Of a stretch of DNA of 50,386 nucleotides, positions 26,210-35,666 are shown one piece after another. How positions within the stretch are numbered: position 1 is the stretch's first letter; each line of letters starts with the position of its first letter. A program made the position numbers and the translations under genes. This stretch comes from Paludibacter propionicigenes (lineage in GTDB: Bacteria; Bacteroidota; Bacteroidia; Bacteroidales; JAIFNL01): assembly GCA_020721325.1 (NCBI GenBank), contig DYNA01000010.1, positions 1-50,386 of the forward strand. The letters run 5' to 3'. The notes below the pieces were generated by a model, which worked only from the letters and a program-made list of their open reading frames with translations, was not told the DNA's origin and did not search any database.

Positions 26210-26355
26210 AATTTCAAAATATTAATAAAGTTTTTAAAAAAAAAATTATTTGTTTTAAACGCGTTTGAATATATGATGCAAAAATTTGAAAAAGGTTTAA
26301 TCGGAATGCGAAAAAATATAGTTAAAAAAGTGTTAAAAATCTAAATTGTTGAAAA

Positions 26356-26850
26356 TTAGATACATAATGAGTTTAAAAAAAGAATTTTTTTCCAGATTTC
26401 CAATTTTTTTTCAAGACTCATTCGTGCATTGGCGCCACTTGTGGAAGGAAATGTATAAAATTTTATGTTTTCAATGGTTTTTAGGTGCTTTTTAAAATAT
26501 TTTTCTGCCGTTTGTCCATTAAATACTATGTGTTTGATGTTCTGATATTTATGACATAAATTTTTTATATCGTTTGCTTTTTCATTGGCAATTGCTGAGT
26601 CTGAGCTGCCTTCGCGTTGGCAAGTTTCGATAACGTCCCAAAGTGCTATATTGTTTATTTTCAATAAATTAATTTTTTCAAAATAATTTTCTGAAAATTC
26701 TTTTTCAAAAATAGAAAACATTATTTTCCAAAAACTATTTTGTCTATTTCCATAATATTCAGACTTTTGCAAAGAAATAACACCCGGAATACTTCCCAAA
26801 ATCAATATTTTTGAATTTTCAAACACTATTGGTTTAAAAGATTTTATCAT
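26356..26850 (-). CDS. DNA-deoxyinosine (hypoxanthine) glycosylase, UDG superfamily
   Basis: 164-residue base-excision repair enzyme predicted to remove deaminated bases from DNA. N-terminal ILGSIPGVISLQKSEYYGNR followed by QNSFWKIMF corresponds to the GSMPG...YY...N-FW signature of the family 6 (HDG/TIGR04274-like) glycosylases; the Asn in RQNSFW is the usual catalytic residue. C-terminal FPSTSGANAR replaces the more usual STSPANA. Length is typical. It is divergent from the next gene, with a short A/T-rich gap. Confidence 0.85.
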   Translation of the reverse strand: MIKSFKPIVFENSKILILGSIPGVISLQKSEYYGNRQNSFWKIMFSIFEKEFSENYFEKINLLKINNIALWDVIETCQREGSSDSAIANEKANDIKNLCHKYQNIKHIVFNGQTAEKYFKKHLKTIENIKFYTFPSTSGANARMSLEKKLEIWKKILFLNSLCI

Positions 26851-26933
26851 AAAAAAAAATATTTTTGTTTAAAAAGTTTTTTTTATTAAATTTGAAGTCG
26901 GAAATTTACAACGAATTTAATTTTTATACAAAA

Positions 26934-27842
26934 ATGAAAAAAATTGTTTGGTTTATTTTTTTTGGAATTTATCTTTCTGCTTGTGTAAACAGTCAAGTAA
27001 AAAATGATGAAGTATCTGATAATAAGAATGATACAATTCAACGCTCGGAAAATAACAACTATAATATTGAGCCGGAAGATTTAAAAATTATTTCTTCAAT
27101 TTTGAAAAAAGCAAAAGAAAACAATTGGTTTGAGAAAGAAATGGGCAATATTGTTGTTTTAGTTGGGAAAGAATTACTTGGTACTGAGTATGTTGGAGGA
27201 GTTTTAGATAAAAATGAACCCGAAAAATTAGTAATAAATTTGCGCCAATTAGATTGCGTTACATTTGTAGAAAATTGCAGTGCTTTAAGTAAAGTTATTA
27301 AAATGCAATCTGTTGAAATTCAGGATTATGTAAATACATTGCAAGCTTTGCGTTATCGAAATGCAAAAATTGACGATTATGCTTCGCGTTTACATTATTT
27401 TTCCGATTGGCTTTTGGAAAATGAAAAAGCTCAAAATGTTAAACTTTTTGCAAAAGAACTTTCCAATCAAAAACGCGTTGTAAAATTTTCAATTATGACT
27501 GAAAATCGTGAAAAATATCCAAAATTGGCAAATGATTCTTTGTTTAATAAATTAAAAATGAAGGAAAGCGAATTAAGTAAATTGGATTATTATTATATTC
27601 CTGAAAATGAGATAGATAAATATAAAAATCAAATTCCGGACGGTTCAATAATTGGAATTACAACCAATTTGGAAGGTTTGGATATTACGCATACCGGTTT
27701 GGCAATTCATGTAGATGGAAATCTTCATTTATTTCATGCTTCGAGTAAAACCATGAAAGTGGAAATTTCGGAAAAAACGATACAAAACATGTTGAAAGAC
27801 AGCAAAATACAAACTGGAATAGTAGTCGCTAAATTACTTTAA
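26934..27842 (+). CDS. DUF1460-family lipoprotein, NlpC/P60-like amidase
   Basis: 302 residues from the ATG at 26934, chosen because it places a lipoprotein signal (MKKIVWFIFFGIYLSAC) at the N-terminus; the upstream TTG at 26865 would bury it. The DUF1460 domain is N-acetylmuramoyl-L-alanine amidase-like with a papain-type fold. The candidate catalytic Cys108 lies in LRQLDCVTFVEN, His253 in DITHTGLAIH, and a second His268 in LFHASS. It probably trims cell-wall peptides in the periplasm. The next gene begins 14 nt downstream, so the two may be cotranscribed. Confidence 0.85.
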   Translation: MKKIVWFIFFGIYLSACVNSQVKNDEVSDNKNDTIQRSENNNYNIEPEDLKIISSILKKAKENNWFEKEMGNIVVLVGKELLGTEYVGGVLDKNEPEKLVINLRQLDCVTFVENCSALSKVIKMQSVEIQDYVNTLQALRYRNAKIDDYASRLHYFSDWLLENEKAQNVKLFAKELSNQKRVVKFSIMTENREKYPKLANDSLFNKLKMKESELSKLDYYYIPENEIDKYKNQIPDGSIIGITTNLEGLDITHTGLAIHVDGNLHLFHASSKTMKVEISEKTIQNMLKDSKIQTGIVVAKLL

Positions 27843-27856
27843 AAAAATATAAAATT

Positions 27857-28339
27857 ATGAGTTTTCTTGCAGAAATATCGTTAATAGCAATTGGATTATT
27901 GGTTGTTTTGGTCATTTTTGGTAGTCGCCTTTCGGCAAATGCTGCACATAGAGCTGCAAAAGTTTTGATTTTGATAGATAAGAAATACGAAACTTTTATC
28001 GAAAAAAAATTGACCATGCTTATTTTAAAAAAATCGGAACTTACTATTGATAAAGAGGCGGTTAAAAAGGAAGTCAGAGTAATTTTAAGACCTGATATTG
28101 AGGCACTTGTATCTCAAATAACGGCTACAAAAAATGCTTCGGACGTAAAAATTAAATACCATTCAAAGTATTTTCAAAATTTGACTTCATTAACCGAAAA
28201 ATATTATCGAATTACCGGCGACCGTCAATCGCCCGAACTCACTGACAATGAGCGTGCTGAATTTTTTGAAGCTTTGAACACGGGAATAGACGCCGATTTA
28301 ACCAAAAGACTTCTGGATTTACAATCCGGAAATTTATAA
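27857..28339 (+). CDS. Small single-pass membrane protein, unknown
   Basis: 160 residues, not recognised. One N-terminal transmembrane helix (about 4-24, LAEISLIAIGLLVVLVIFG) is followed by a soluble, mostly helical charged region (KVLILIDKKYETFIEKKLTM, ELTDNERAEFFEALNTGIDA). No catalytic motif. It lies 14 nt after the DUF1460 gene. A terminator hairpin overlaps its stop codon. Confidence 0.6.
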   Translation: MSFLAEISLIAIGLLVVLVIFGSRLSANAAHRAAKVLILIDKKYETFIEKKLTMLILKKSELTIDKEAVKKEVRVILRPDIEALVSQITATKNASDVKIKYHSKYFQNLTSLTEKYYRITGDRQSPELTDNERAEFFEALNTGIDADLTKRLLDLQSGNL

Positions 28340-28358
28340 GTTTTCCGGCTTTTTTTTA
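28326..28358 (+). terminator. Terminator overlapping the stop codon
   Basis: CCGGAAA (28326-28332) pairs with TTTCCGG (28342-28348), followed by CTTTTTTTT. The left arm is inside the last codons and the TAA (28337-28339) lies in the loop. Confidence 0.7.
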
Positions 28359-28390
28359 ACTGTTTGCTTTATTTTAAAAAGTGTAATTAA

Positions 28391-30184
28391 TTACATTCGC
28401 TCCGGAACGTTGATTCCAAGTAATTGCATCATATTTTTTATCGAATCGCCTACAAAACGTGATAAAAGCAGTCTAAATTTACGAATTTCTTTATTTTCTT
28501 CTTTCAAAATAGAAAATTCGTGATAATATTGGTTAAATTCTTTCACTAAATCGTAAATATAGTTAGCAATCAGTGCCGGACTATAGTTTTGAGCCGCTTC
28601 TTGAATTATTTCGGGCAATAAATGAAGGTTTTTTATCAATTCAACTTCTTTTTCGTGAAGGAAAATTGAATTTTCTACCTTTTCTGGCAATTCAATATTT
28701 TGTTCTTTTGCTTTGCGCAAAATTGATTGTATGCGTGCATAGGTGTATTGAATAAATGGACCTGTATTTCCGTTAAAATCAATGGATTCGTTCGGATTGA
28801 AAGTCATATTCTTGCGTGGATCTACTTTTAATATAAAATATTTTAATGCTCCCATTGCTATTGTAAAATACACATTTTCAGCATCTTCGGCACTTAGAGC
28901 ATCAAGTTTTCCCAATTCTTGCGATGTTTTTCGAGCGGTTTCTATCATTTCAGCAATTAAATCGTCGGCATCAACTACTGTTCCTTCGCGCGATTTCATC
29001 TTTCCCTCAGGCAGTTCCACCATTCCATACGATAAATGGAAAAGTTTTTTGCCCCAATCGTAACCTAATTTTTGCAAAATGAGCGATAAAACTTTAAAAT
29101 GGTAATCTTGCTCATTACCAACTACATAAGTCATAATATCGGGCTTAAATTCATTGTACCGTAAAATGGCTGTTCCAATGTCTTGAGTTATATAAACCGA
29201 TGTTCCGTCAGAACGCAATAAAATTTTCTGGTCTAAACCATCATTGGTCAAATCTGCCCAAACCGATGTATCTTCTTTTTGTATAAGTACCCTATTTTTC
29301 AAGCCTTCCAGAACATTTTCTTTGCCTAAAAGATAGGTTTGCGATTCGTAATATATTTTATCAAAAAACACTCCCAATTTTTTGTAAGTTTCATCAAATC
29401 CTGCATACACCCAAGCGTTCATTTTTTCCCAAAGCCCATATATTTCTGGGGTTTTTGCCTCCCATTTTCTTAACATTTCTTGTGCTTCGAGTAAAATGGG
29501 TGCTTCTTTTTTTGCTTGTTCTTCTGTTTTGCCTTGTTCTATTAAATCCTTGATTTCTTTTTTATACTCGGTATCAAATTTTACATAATATTCACCTACC
29601 AAATGGTCGCCTTTTTTGTTAGAAGATTCTGGTGTTTCAAAATTACTGTATTTTTGCCATGCCAACATCGATTTACAAATGTGTATTCCTCTGTCGTTCA
29701 CTAAATTAACCATAGTTACATGATTTCCGGCAGCTTTTAAAATTTGGGCAATAGAAAAACCCAATAAATTATTACGAATATGTCCCAAATGCAAAGGTTT
29801 ATTGGTATTTGGCGAAGAATATTCTACCATTATTTTAGGAGATTTTTCACCTGCTTTTTTTATTCCAAACTGAGCATTTTGAATGTTTTTATTAAAAAAA
29901 TCTATCCAATAAACAGTACTGATTGTTAGATTTAAAAAACCTTTAATTACATTATAATCAGATATTTCAGCAACGTTATTTTTTAAAAAGTCGCCAATTT
30001 CTGCTGCTGTATCTTCCGGTTTCTTTTTTGATAATTTTAAAAATGGAAAAACTACTACGGTAAAATCGCCTTTAAAATCTTTGCGTGTAGCTTGCACTTG
30101 AATCAATTTATCATCAACATCTTGATTGTAAAGCATTTGTAATGCTATTCTTACTTTTTCAACAATCAACTTTTCTAAATTCAT
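28391..30184 (-). CDS. argS: Arginyl-tRNA synthetase
   Basis: Class I synthetase charging tRNA-Arg; 597 residues, full length. Shown by the N-terminal Add1-type domain, the HIGH-type motif in NTNKPLHLGHIRNN, the KMSKS-equivalent EGKMKSREGTVVDADDLI, and the DALR anticodon-binding domain at the C-terminus (NGNTGPFIQYTYARI ... LLGINVPERM). Cytosolic and essential. A well-formed promoter lies 38-67 nt upstream. Confidence 0.98.
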   Translation of the reverse strand: MNLEKLIVEKVRIALQMLYNQDVDDKLIQVQATRKDFKGDFTVVVFPFLKLSKKKPEDTAAEIGDFLKNNVAEISDYNVIKGFLNLTISTVYWIDFFNKNIQNAQFGIKKAGEKSPKIMVEYSSPNTNKPLHLGHIRNNLLGFSIAQILKAAGNHVTMVNLVNDRGIHICKSMLAWQKYSNFETPESSNKKGDHLVGEYYVKFDTEYKKEIKDLIEQGKTEEQAKKEAPILLEAQEMLRKWEAKTPEIYGLWEKMNAWVYAGFDETYKKLGVFFDKIYYESQTYLLGKENVLEGLKNRVLIQKEDTSVWADLTNDGLDQKILLRSDGTSVYITQDIGTAILRYNEFKPDIMTYVVGNEQDYHFKVLSLILQKLGYDWGKKLFHLSYGMVELPEGKMKSREGTVVDADDLIAEMIETARKTSQELGKLDALSAEDAENVYFTIAMGALKYFILKVDPRKNMTFNPNESIDFNGNTGPFIQYTYARIQSILRKAKEQNIELPEKVENSIFLHEKEVELIKNLHLLPEIIQEAAQNYSPALIANYIYDLVKEFNQYYHEFSILKEENKEIRKFRLLLSRFVGDSIKNMMQLLGINVPERM

Positions 30185-30221
30185 TGCTCAATATTTGTTT
30201 GTTTATATTAGAAATAAAGCA

Positions 30222-30251
30222 CAAAAGTAAAAAAAATTAGCGTATTTCAAA
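30222..30251 (-). promoter_or_regulatory. Bacteroidota consensus promoter for argS
   Basis: On the minus strand TTTG (30251-30248), an 18-nt spacer, then TACTTTTG (30229-30222) matches TTTG-N19-TAnnTTTG closely. It is 38 nt upstream of the argS ATG and is the best promoter match I found in the window. Confidence 0.7.
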
Positions 30252-30438
30252 AAAAAATTGCATCTTGCAAAAAAAACGATATTAGCTTTGATTTTGTTTT
30301 TTTTTATTAAATTTTTATTATTATTTTTACTTTATAAAATAAAATTTTATTTATAATTTTACAAATTTATTTTACTTGCTAAAATAAGTTTAAGTTATTG
30401 TGTTTTAAATATTTAAAACTTTATTTTTACATTTTCAA

Positions 30439-31554
30439 ATGAGTTTACACAGTCTTCATATTATTTCCTTTGATGTTCCATATCCTCCTGATTATGGAGG
30501 AGTTATAGATATTTTTTATAAAATTAAAAAATTGCATGAAAAAAAAATTGATATTTATTTGCATTGTTTTATTTATGGTCGCAATCGAAGAACGGAATTA
30601 GAGCAATACTGTAAAAAAGTTTATTATTATCCAAGAATTTTAGCACTTAAATATTTTTTTTCAACAAAACCTTTTATTGTTAAAAGTAGATGTAATACAT
30701 TATTATTAAGTAATTTAGAGCAAGATAATTTTCCTATTCTATTTGAAGGTTTGCATTCGACTTTTTTTTTAAAGCATAAAAATTTAAAACAGCGTTTAAA
30801 GATTGTTAGAATGCATAATATAGAGCATAAATACTACTTTAGTTTGTCGAAATATGAAAAAAGTCCATCTAAATGGTTTTATTTTATTACAGAAGCTATA
30901 AAATTAAAGTTTTATGAGCGTATTTTGCATAAAGCCGATTATATTTTATCTATTTCGCAGAAAGAACAAGAATATTTTGAAAAAAAGTACAAAAATTCGA
31001 TTTATATTCCCGCTTTTCATCAAAATGAGGAGCTAAAATCGCAAGTTGGAATTGGTAAATACATACTTTATCACGGAAATTTGAGTGTCAAAGAAAATGA
31101 AAATGCCTTATTTTTTTTAATTGATAAGGTTTTTAGTAAAATAGATTTTGAGGTAGTAGTAGCCGGAAAAAATGCCGGACAAAAATTGCAAGAAAAGATA
31201 AAAAAAGTTAATAATATTAAACTTTTTAATAACCCTAAATCGGAAAAAATGGCAGAATTGATTAAAAATGCTCAAATATCGGTTTTATTTACGTTACAAA
31301 CTACCGGTTTAAAGCTCAAATTAATCAATTCTCTGTTTGAAAGTCGTTTTTGCATAGCAAATGACAAAATGCTCTTTGGCACAAAATTAGATAAAATTTG
31401 TATAGTTGCTAATTCGCCACAAGATATTATAAATGAAATAGAATCGTTTATTGATAAAAGATTTTCTCTTGTTGAAATAGAAATGCGTAAAGAAATATTA
31501 TTAAGAGAATACTCGAATGAAAACAATGTAACTGAGATTCTGAATTTATTATAA
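30439..31554 (+). CDS. GT-B fold glycosyltransferase
   Basis: 371 residues, soluble. The N-terminus HIISFDVPYPPDYGGVIDIF is the glycine-rich start of GT4/GT1-like glycosyltransferases; the C-terminal Rossmann half has ILYHGNLSVKENENALFF and FEVVVAGKNAGQKLQEKI. The usual acidic E-x7-E donor motif is not clear (TLQTTGLKLKLINSLFESRF occupies that place). It probably transfers a sugar in glycolipid or surface-glycan synthesis. No other glycan gene is adjacent, so acceptor and donor are unknown. Confidence 0.8.
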   Translation: MSLHSLHIISFDVPYPPDYGGVIDIFYKIKKLHEKKIDIYLHCFIYGRNRRTELEQYCKKVYYYPRILALKYFFSTKPFIVKSRCNTLLLSNLEQDNFPILFEGLHSTFFLKHKNLKQRLKIVRMHNIEHKYYFSLSKYEKSPSKWFYFITEAIKLKFYERILHKADYILSISQKEQEYFEKKYKNSIYIPAFHQNEELKSQVGIGKYILYHGNLSVKENENALFFLIDKVFSKIDFEVVVAGKNAGQKLQEKIKKVNNIKLFNNPKSEKMAELIKNAQISVLFTLQTTGLKLKLINSLFESRFCIANDKMLFGTKLDKICIVANSPQDIINEIESFIDKRFSLVEIEMRKEILLREYSNENNVTEILNLL

Positions 31555-31598
31555 AAAATTATATTAATATTTACAAACTATAAAATTAATGTTTTGTT

Positions 31599-33686
31599 AT
31601 GAAAATAAAATCGTTCATATTATTATTATTTATTGTAAGTCTTTATTTATCCTCATTCTCACAAGGTTATGAGATAAAAGTAAAGTTAAAAGACTTTCCT
31701 AACCAAAAAATTATTTTAGGACATCATTTTGCGGGTTCTATTCACCCCGATGATACTGTACAGCTTGATGCTAAAGGGGAAGGTGTTTTTAAAGATAAAA
31801 ATAAACTACCCGGTGGTATGTACTTATTTTTCTTACCTACACGCAATTATTTTGATATTTTTTTAGATGAAGACCAAGTTTTTTCTGTTGAAAACGATAC
31901 TTTAGATATGATAAATCATTTTAAATGCGAAGGTAGTAAAGAAAATGATGTTTTTTATGATTATCAACGTTTTATAAAATCTAAAAACGAAAAGGCTTCT
32001 AAACTTAGAGAAAATGAAAAAAATGCAAGTGAACAAGAAAAAAAGAAGATAAGTGCTGAAATAGAGATAATTAACAAAGAAGTAATGGCAAAAATGGAAG
32101 AAGTGATAACTTCTAATCCGAATATGCTTTTTGCTGTTTTTTTGAAAGCTACCAGAGAAGTTGAAGTGCCAAAGCATTTTATTGATGCGAAAAATCAAAT
32201 TATTCAAGAAAAAATACCTGATTACTTATATTTTTTCAGAATCCATTTTTGGGATAATTTCGATTTTGGTGATGCACGTTTACTTAGAACACCTATTTAT
32301 GAAACGAAGTTTAAATTGTATTTAGAAAAAATTATTCCGCAAATGCCTGATACAATGATAGAAGTTGTTGATTATTTGATGAATAGAGTTATTTTTAGTA
32401 ATGCTGTCGTTAGAAAAGATTATCAAAAGCCCGAAATGGAAAAGGAACGAACATACAACAACCCGAAATCGAATGACGAGCTTTTGCGTTATGTGCTTAT
32501 TACGTTGCATAATCACTTGGCTTCGAGCCAAATAATGGGAATGGAAGAGGCTTTTATTTACGAAACATATCATTATTACTTAAAATACGCCACTTGGAGC
32601 AATCAGAGTTATATTGATAAATTGCGCGAAGATGTGAAAAAGAAAACACCTTTATTTATTGGAAGAACTGCAAAAGATTTAATAATGAACCAGTTACCTT
32701 CTTCTGAAAAGGAAATTGACAATTTGATTCTTGAAATTGAAAAAACCAACGAAAAAGGCAAGCCATACTCCGAAACATACAAAAACGATTTGAAAAATGC
32801 AAAAAGTAAAGCCTCATTTAAGCAAGATTCGATACTTATTTCTCAAACGTTAGTAAATAATTTAGTTCCGTTAGTTGACGATTTTAATGCTAAGCTAAAA
32901 GGTTTAAAATCAATGTATTCTATAAAATCAAAATATACATTGGTTTGGTTTTGGGAAGAGAGTTGTAGCCATTGTCGCAAAGCAACTCCTCAATTGGTGG
33001 AGGCATTCAATCGTATAAAACACCTTGATTTTCAGGTTTATGCAGTTAGTATTCACAGCATGACTTACGATTGGGAAAAAACGATAAAAGAAACCAAAAA
33101 TTGGTTTAACTTTGTGAAAGACAACAAGATGTATGAATTTAACAATGTTTATGACCCTTATCATTCTACAAAATTTAGAGAATTGTATGATATAAATAGT
33201 TCTCCGGTTTCTTATCTGCTTGATAATGAAAAACGTATAGCCGCTAAGCGAATAGCCGTTGACCAAATTGTTAGTGTAGTTATTGACAAAGAATTGGAAG
33301 TAATTTATCAGCAAAAGCAAGGTAATGAGCGTATTACGGCTTTTAAAACATTTATTTCTAACGAAAATTTCGGTTTACGCGAATTGGATATGATAAAAGA
33401 AACGCTATCAAGAGTTTTACAAGATACTGAAAAAGAAACAATTATAAAGTTTACCGAATCTAAAATGGAAAATAAAAAGAAATTTTTAGAAAATGAACTT
33501 AAAAATCGTTTAAAATCAAGCGATGCTAAACGAACCGAAAATTTAGAAAAATTTGCAGATAGTTTTTTTAATCTAAATGATATTGATTTTTTAATTGAAA
33601 AATTGAATGAAAATATATCACTTGGAGGCGAAAATGATAAAATATTAAAATATTTTGAAAATCGTAAAAAATATAAATTAGAGTAA
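31599..33686 (+). CDS. Exported thioredoxin-domain protein (DUF4369/DUF5106-like N-terminus)
   Basis: 695 residues with a signal peptide (MKIKSFILLLFIVSLYLSSFSQ). A DUF4369-like beta domain lies at about 25-115 (IKVKLKDFPNQKIILGHHFA), then a long helical DUF5106-like region to about 430. The TlpA/AhpC-type thioredoxin fold has active site WFWEESCSHCRKATPQ (Cys456 and Cys459), cis-Pro in INSSPVSYLLD. A C-terminal helical tail of about 120 residues is extra to the usual TlpA end. Periplasmic thiol-disulfide exchange is likely; partner unknown. Confidence 0.85.
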   Translation: MKIKSFILLLFIVSLYLSSFSQGYEIKVKLKDFPNQKIILGHHFAGSIHPDDTVQLDAKGEGVFKDKNKLPGGMYLFFLPTRNYFDIFLDEDQVFSVENDTLDMINHFKCEGSKENDVFYDYQRFIKSKNEKASKLRENEKNASEQEKKKISAEIEIINKEVMAKMEEVITSNPNMLFAVFLKATREVEVPKHFIDAKNQIIQEKIPDYLYFFRIHFWDNFDFGDARLLRTPIYETKFKLYLEKIIPQMPDTMIEVVDYLMNRVIFSNAVVRKDYQKPEMEKERTYNNPKSNDELLRYVLITLHNHLASSQIMGMEEAFIYETYHYYLKYATWSNQSYIDKLREDVKKKTPLFIGRTAKDLIMNQLPSSEKEIDNLILEIEKTNEKGKPYSETYKNDLKNAKSKASFKQDSILISQTLVNNLVPLVDDFNAKLKGLKSMYSIKSKYTLVWFWEESCSHCRKATPQLVEAFNRIKHLDFQVYAVSIHSMTYDWEKTIKETKNWFNFVKDNKMYEFNNVYDPYHSTKFRELYDINSSPVSYLLDNEKRIAAKRIAVDQIVSVVIDKELEVIYQQKQGNERITAFKTFISNENFGLRELDMIKETLSRVLQDTEKETIIKFTESKMENKKKFLENELKNRLKSSDAKRTENLEKFADSFFNLNDIDFLIEKLNENISLGGENDKILKYFENRKKYKLE

Positions 33687-33721
33687 AATAGTATATTTTT
33701 TTATCCATTTTATTGCAATCT

Positions 33722-34525
33722 ATGAAGATTAAATTTTTAGGAACAGGCACATCGCAAGGTGTGCCTGTTATAGCTTGTAAATGTGATGTTTGTAAATCTT
33801 ATGACTTTAAAGACAATCGTTTAAGAAGTTCGGTTTTGATTGAAATAAACGGGCAAAATTTATTGATAGATGCAGGTCCCGATTTTAGACAACAAATGCT
33901 CAGAGAAGACATAGAACGGCTTGATGCTGTGTTACTTACTCACGAACACAAAGACCACATTGGAGGTTTAGATGACGTTAGAGCTTTTAATTATGTAATG
34001 AAAAAGGCATGTGATATTTATGCCGAAAAGCGTGTACTTCAAGCACTTAAAAGAGAATATGCCTATGTATTTGCCGATTTTAAATATCCCGGAATACCCG
34101 AAATGCAATTGCATTCTATTTGCGAAGAAACTTTTTTTATCAACCAAATTCCGGTTACACCTATTCGTGTGATGCACTACAAATTGCCAATTTTGGGGTT
34201 TCGATTAGAAAATTTTGCTTATATTACCGATACGAATAACATTATCGAATTTGAAAAACTTAAGAATGTTGATGTGCTGGTTTTGAACGCTTTGCGCAAA
34301 GAAAAGCACATTTCGCATTTCAACTTGTCTGAAAGCTTGGAAGTTATAAATAAAATTAAGCCTAAAATGGCGTTTTTAACTCACATTTCTCATTTGATGG
34401 GAAAGCATACATACGAAGAGAAATTTTTGCCCGAAAATGTTTTTTTTGCTTATGATGGTTTGTCTATAGAATTGATAAACAACACAATAGAAGTAATTCA
34501 TCTTTCCGAAAATCCTAAATCTTAA
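33722..34525 (+). CDS. PhnP-like metallo-beta-lactamase-fold hydrolase
   Basis: 267 residues from the ATG at 33722; a TTG at 33713 adds only three residues. N-terminal FLGTGTSQGVPVIACKCDVC has the Cys-x-Cys-x2-Cys cluster that binds structural zinc in PhnP-type phosphodiesterases. The metal site is LTHEHKDHIGG (His74, His76, Asp78, His79), with further ligands in RVMHYKLPILG, YITDTNN and the late FLTHISHLMG. It probably cleaves cyclic or phosphodiester substrates; substrate not assignable. It lies 35 nt after the thioredoxin gene. Confidence 0.88.
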   Translation: MKIKFLGTGTSQGVPVIACKCDVCKSYDFKDNRLRSSVLIEINGQNLLIDAGPDFRQQMLREDIERLDAVLLTHEHKDHIGGLDDVRAFNYVMKKACDIYAEKRVLQALKREYAYVFADFKYPGIPEMQLHSICEETFFINQIPVTPIRVMHYKLPILGFRLENFAYITDTNNIIEFEKLKNVDVLVLNALRKEKHISHFNLSESLEVINKIKPKMAFLTHISHLMGKHTYEEKFLPENVFFAYDGLSIELINNTIEVIHLSENPKS

Positions 34526-34534
34526 AAAAAGATA

Positions 34535-35404
34535 TTAAATTTTATTTTTAACAATTTCAGCTAACTGCGCAAGGACTTTTGCATCAGTTTTTAACCCTTT
34601 TTGTTCATAAGAAAATATCAAACTTAAAAATAAACGGTGAATTATTACCAAAGTATTGCAAGGTGAATAATATTCCGAACGACTTGGAAGTTGCTGACTT
34701 ATAAGGAAATGGTCTATTTCTTTTTTACCTAAAACTGCTCCACGATTAAAAGGATTGATGTAAAACAAAACATCATCTTTAAAACGCGTGTCTGCTAAGC
34801 GTTCGTCCATGAAGGCTAAAATAAAATTTTTTGGTAAATTTACTCCATAAATCGGAAGTTTAAATTCTTGTGCCAAAAGTATATAGATTATTCCCAAAGA
34901 AAGAGAATTTCCCTTTTTAGTTTCAAGAACTTTATTTAGGTAAGAATTATTTATTGCATAAAAATGAGTATCGTTGCGAACAAATTTATGAACATCAAAC
35001 AAGATGTGATTAATCGCTTTTATTTTTTCTAAAGGCGTAAAACGCTCATCATAAATCTCTTTCACATCTTTTATCAAAACATCGATTTGCTTATTCAATT
35101 CTTCAAGATTCAAATTCGGATATTTGAATTTGGTAACCAAAAACGAACCGATAAGTAAATCGTTGGTTTGCTTATCTGTCCAGTTTTTCAACTCTGTTGT
35201 TAGTTCCTCATACTGAAGCTCTTGTATTAAATTTTCTATCCTATCTTGATAAAATGAATTTAATGTGTTTTCCCAAGCATTTTCTAACTGAGGTATAATA
35301 GGCGTGCCTATGCTCTTAAGCTTCTGATTTACAAGCATAAAAACATCTTCACTGGGGTCTTCGAGCAAGCTAATAAGTGCTTTAAGTTCCTTATCCTCAA
35401 TCAT
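34535..35404 (-). CDS. SirB1-like transglutaminase-fold protein, catalytic residues replaced
   Basis: 289 residues from the ATG at 35404; the upstream start at 35437 would add 11 hydrophobic residues. The N-terminal half is helical and HEAT-like (LISLLEDPSEDVFMLVNQKL), and the C-terminal half is the SirB1 transglutaminase-like fold (INHILFDVHKFVRNDTHFYA; ETKKGNSLSLGIIYILLAQE). At the triad positions I read Ser/Leu near residue 166 in place of Cys, Asn in LPKNFILAF, and Asn in YINPFNRG, so it is probably non-enzymatic. Function unknown. Convergent with the PhnP-like gene, 9 nt apart. Confidence 0.8.
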   Translation of the reverse strand: MIEDKELKALISLLEDPSEDVFMLVNQKLKSIGTPIIPQLENAWENTLNSFYQDRIENLIQELQYEELTTELKNWTDKQTNDLLIGSFLVTKFKYPNLNLEELNKQIDVLIKDVKEIYDERFTPLEKIKAINHILFDVHKFVRNDTHFYAINNSYLNKVLETKKGNSLSLGIIYILLAQEFKLPIYGVNLPKNFILAFMDERLADTRFKDDVLFYINPFNRGAVLGKKEIDHFLISQQLPSRSEYYSPCNTLVIIHRLFLSLIFSYEQKGLKTDAKVLAQLAEIVKNKI

Positions 35405-35666
35405 ATAATAAAATTGCGGTATTAAAAAAATACACAATAGAAATGAAATGCTAAATTATATTTTTTTTATAGAAATGAAAATTTTTTTTGAAAATTTATA
35501 AAAATACTTTTTTTTAAATTCTTAAAATACGTAAATTTTTTTATTAATTTATAATCGAAATTATTTGCAAAAGATTACAAAACAAATTTTTAACAATCTG
35601 CTTTTTGTATGTTAAAACAATTAATTACGGATATTTGAATTTGTGTAAACTTTAAAGAAAAAAAAA

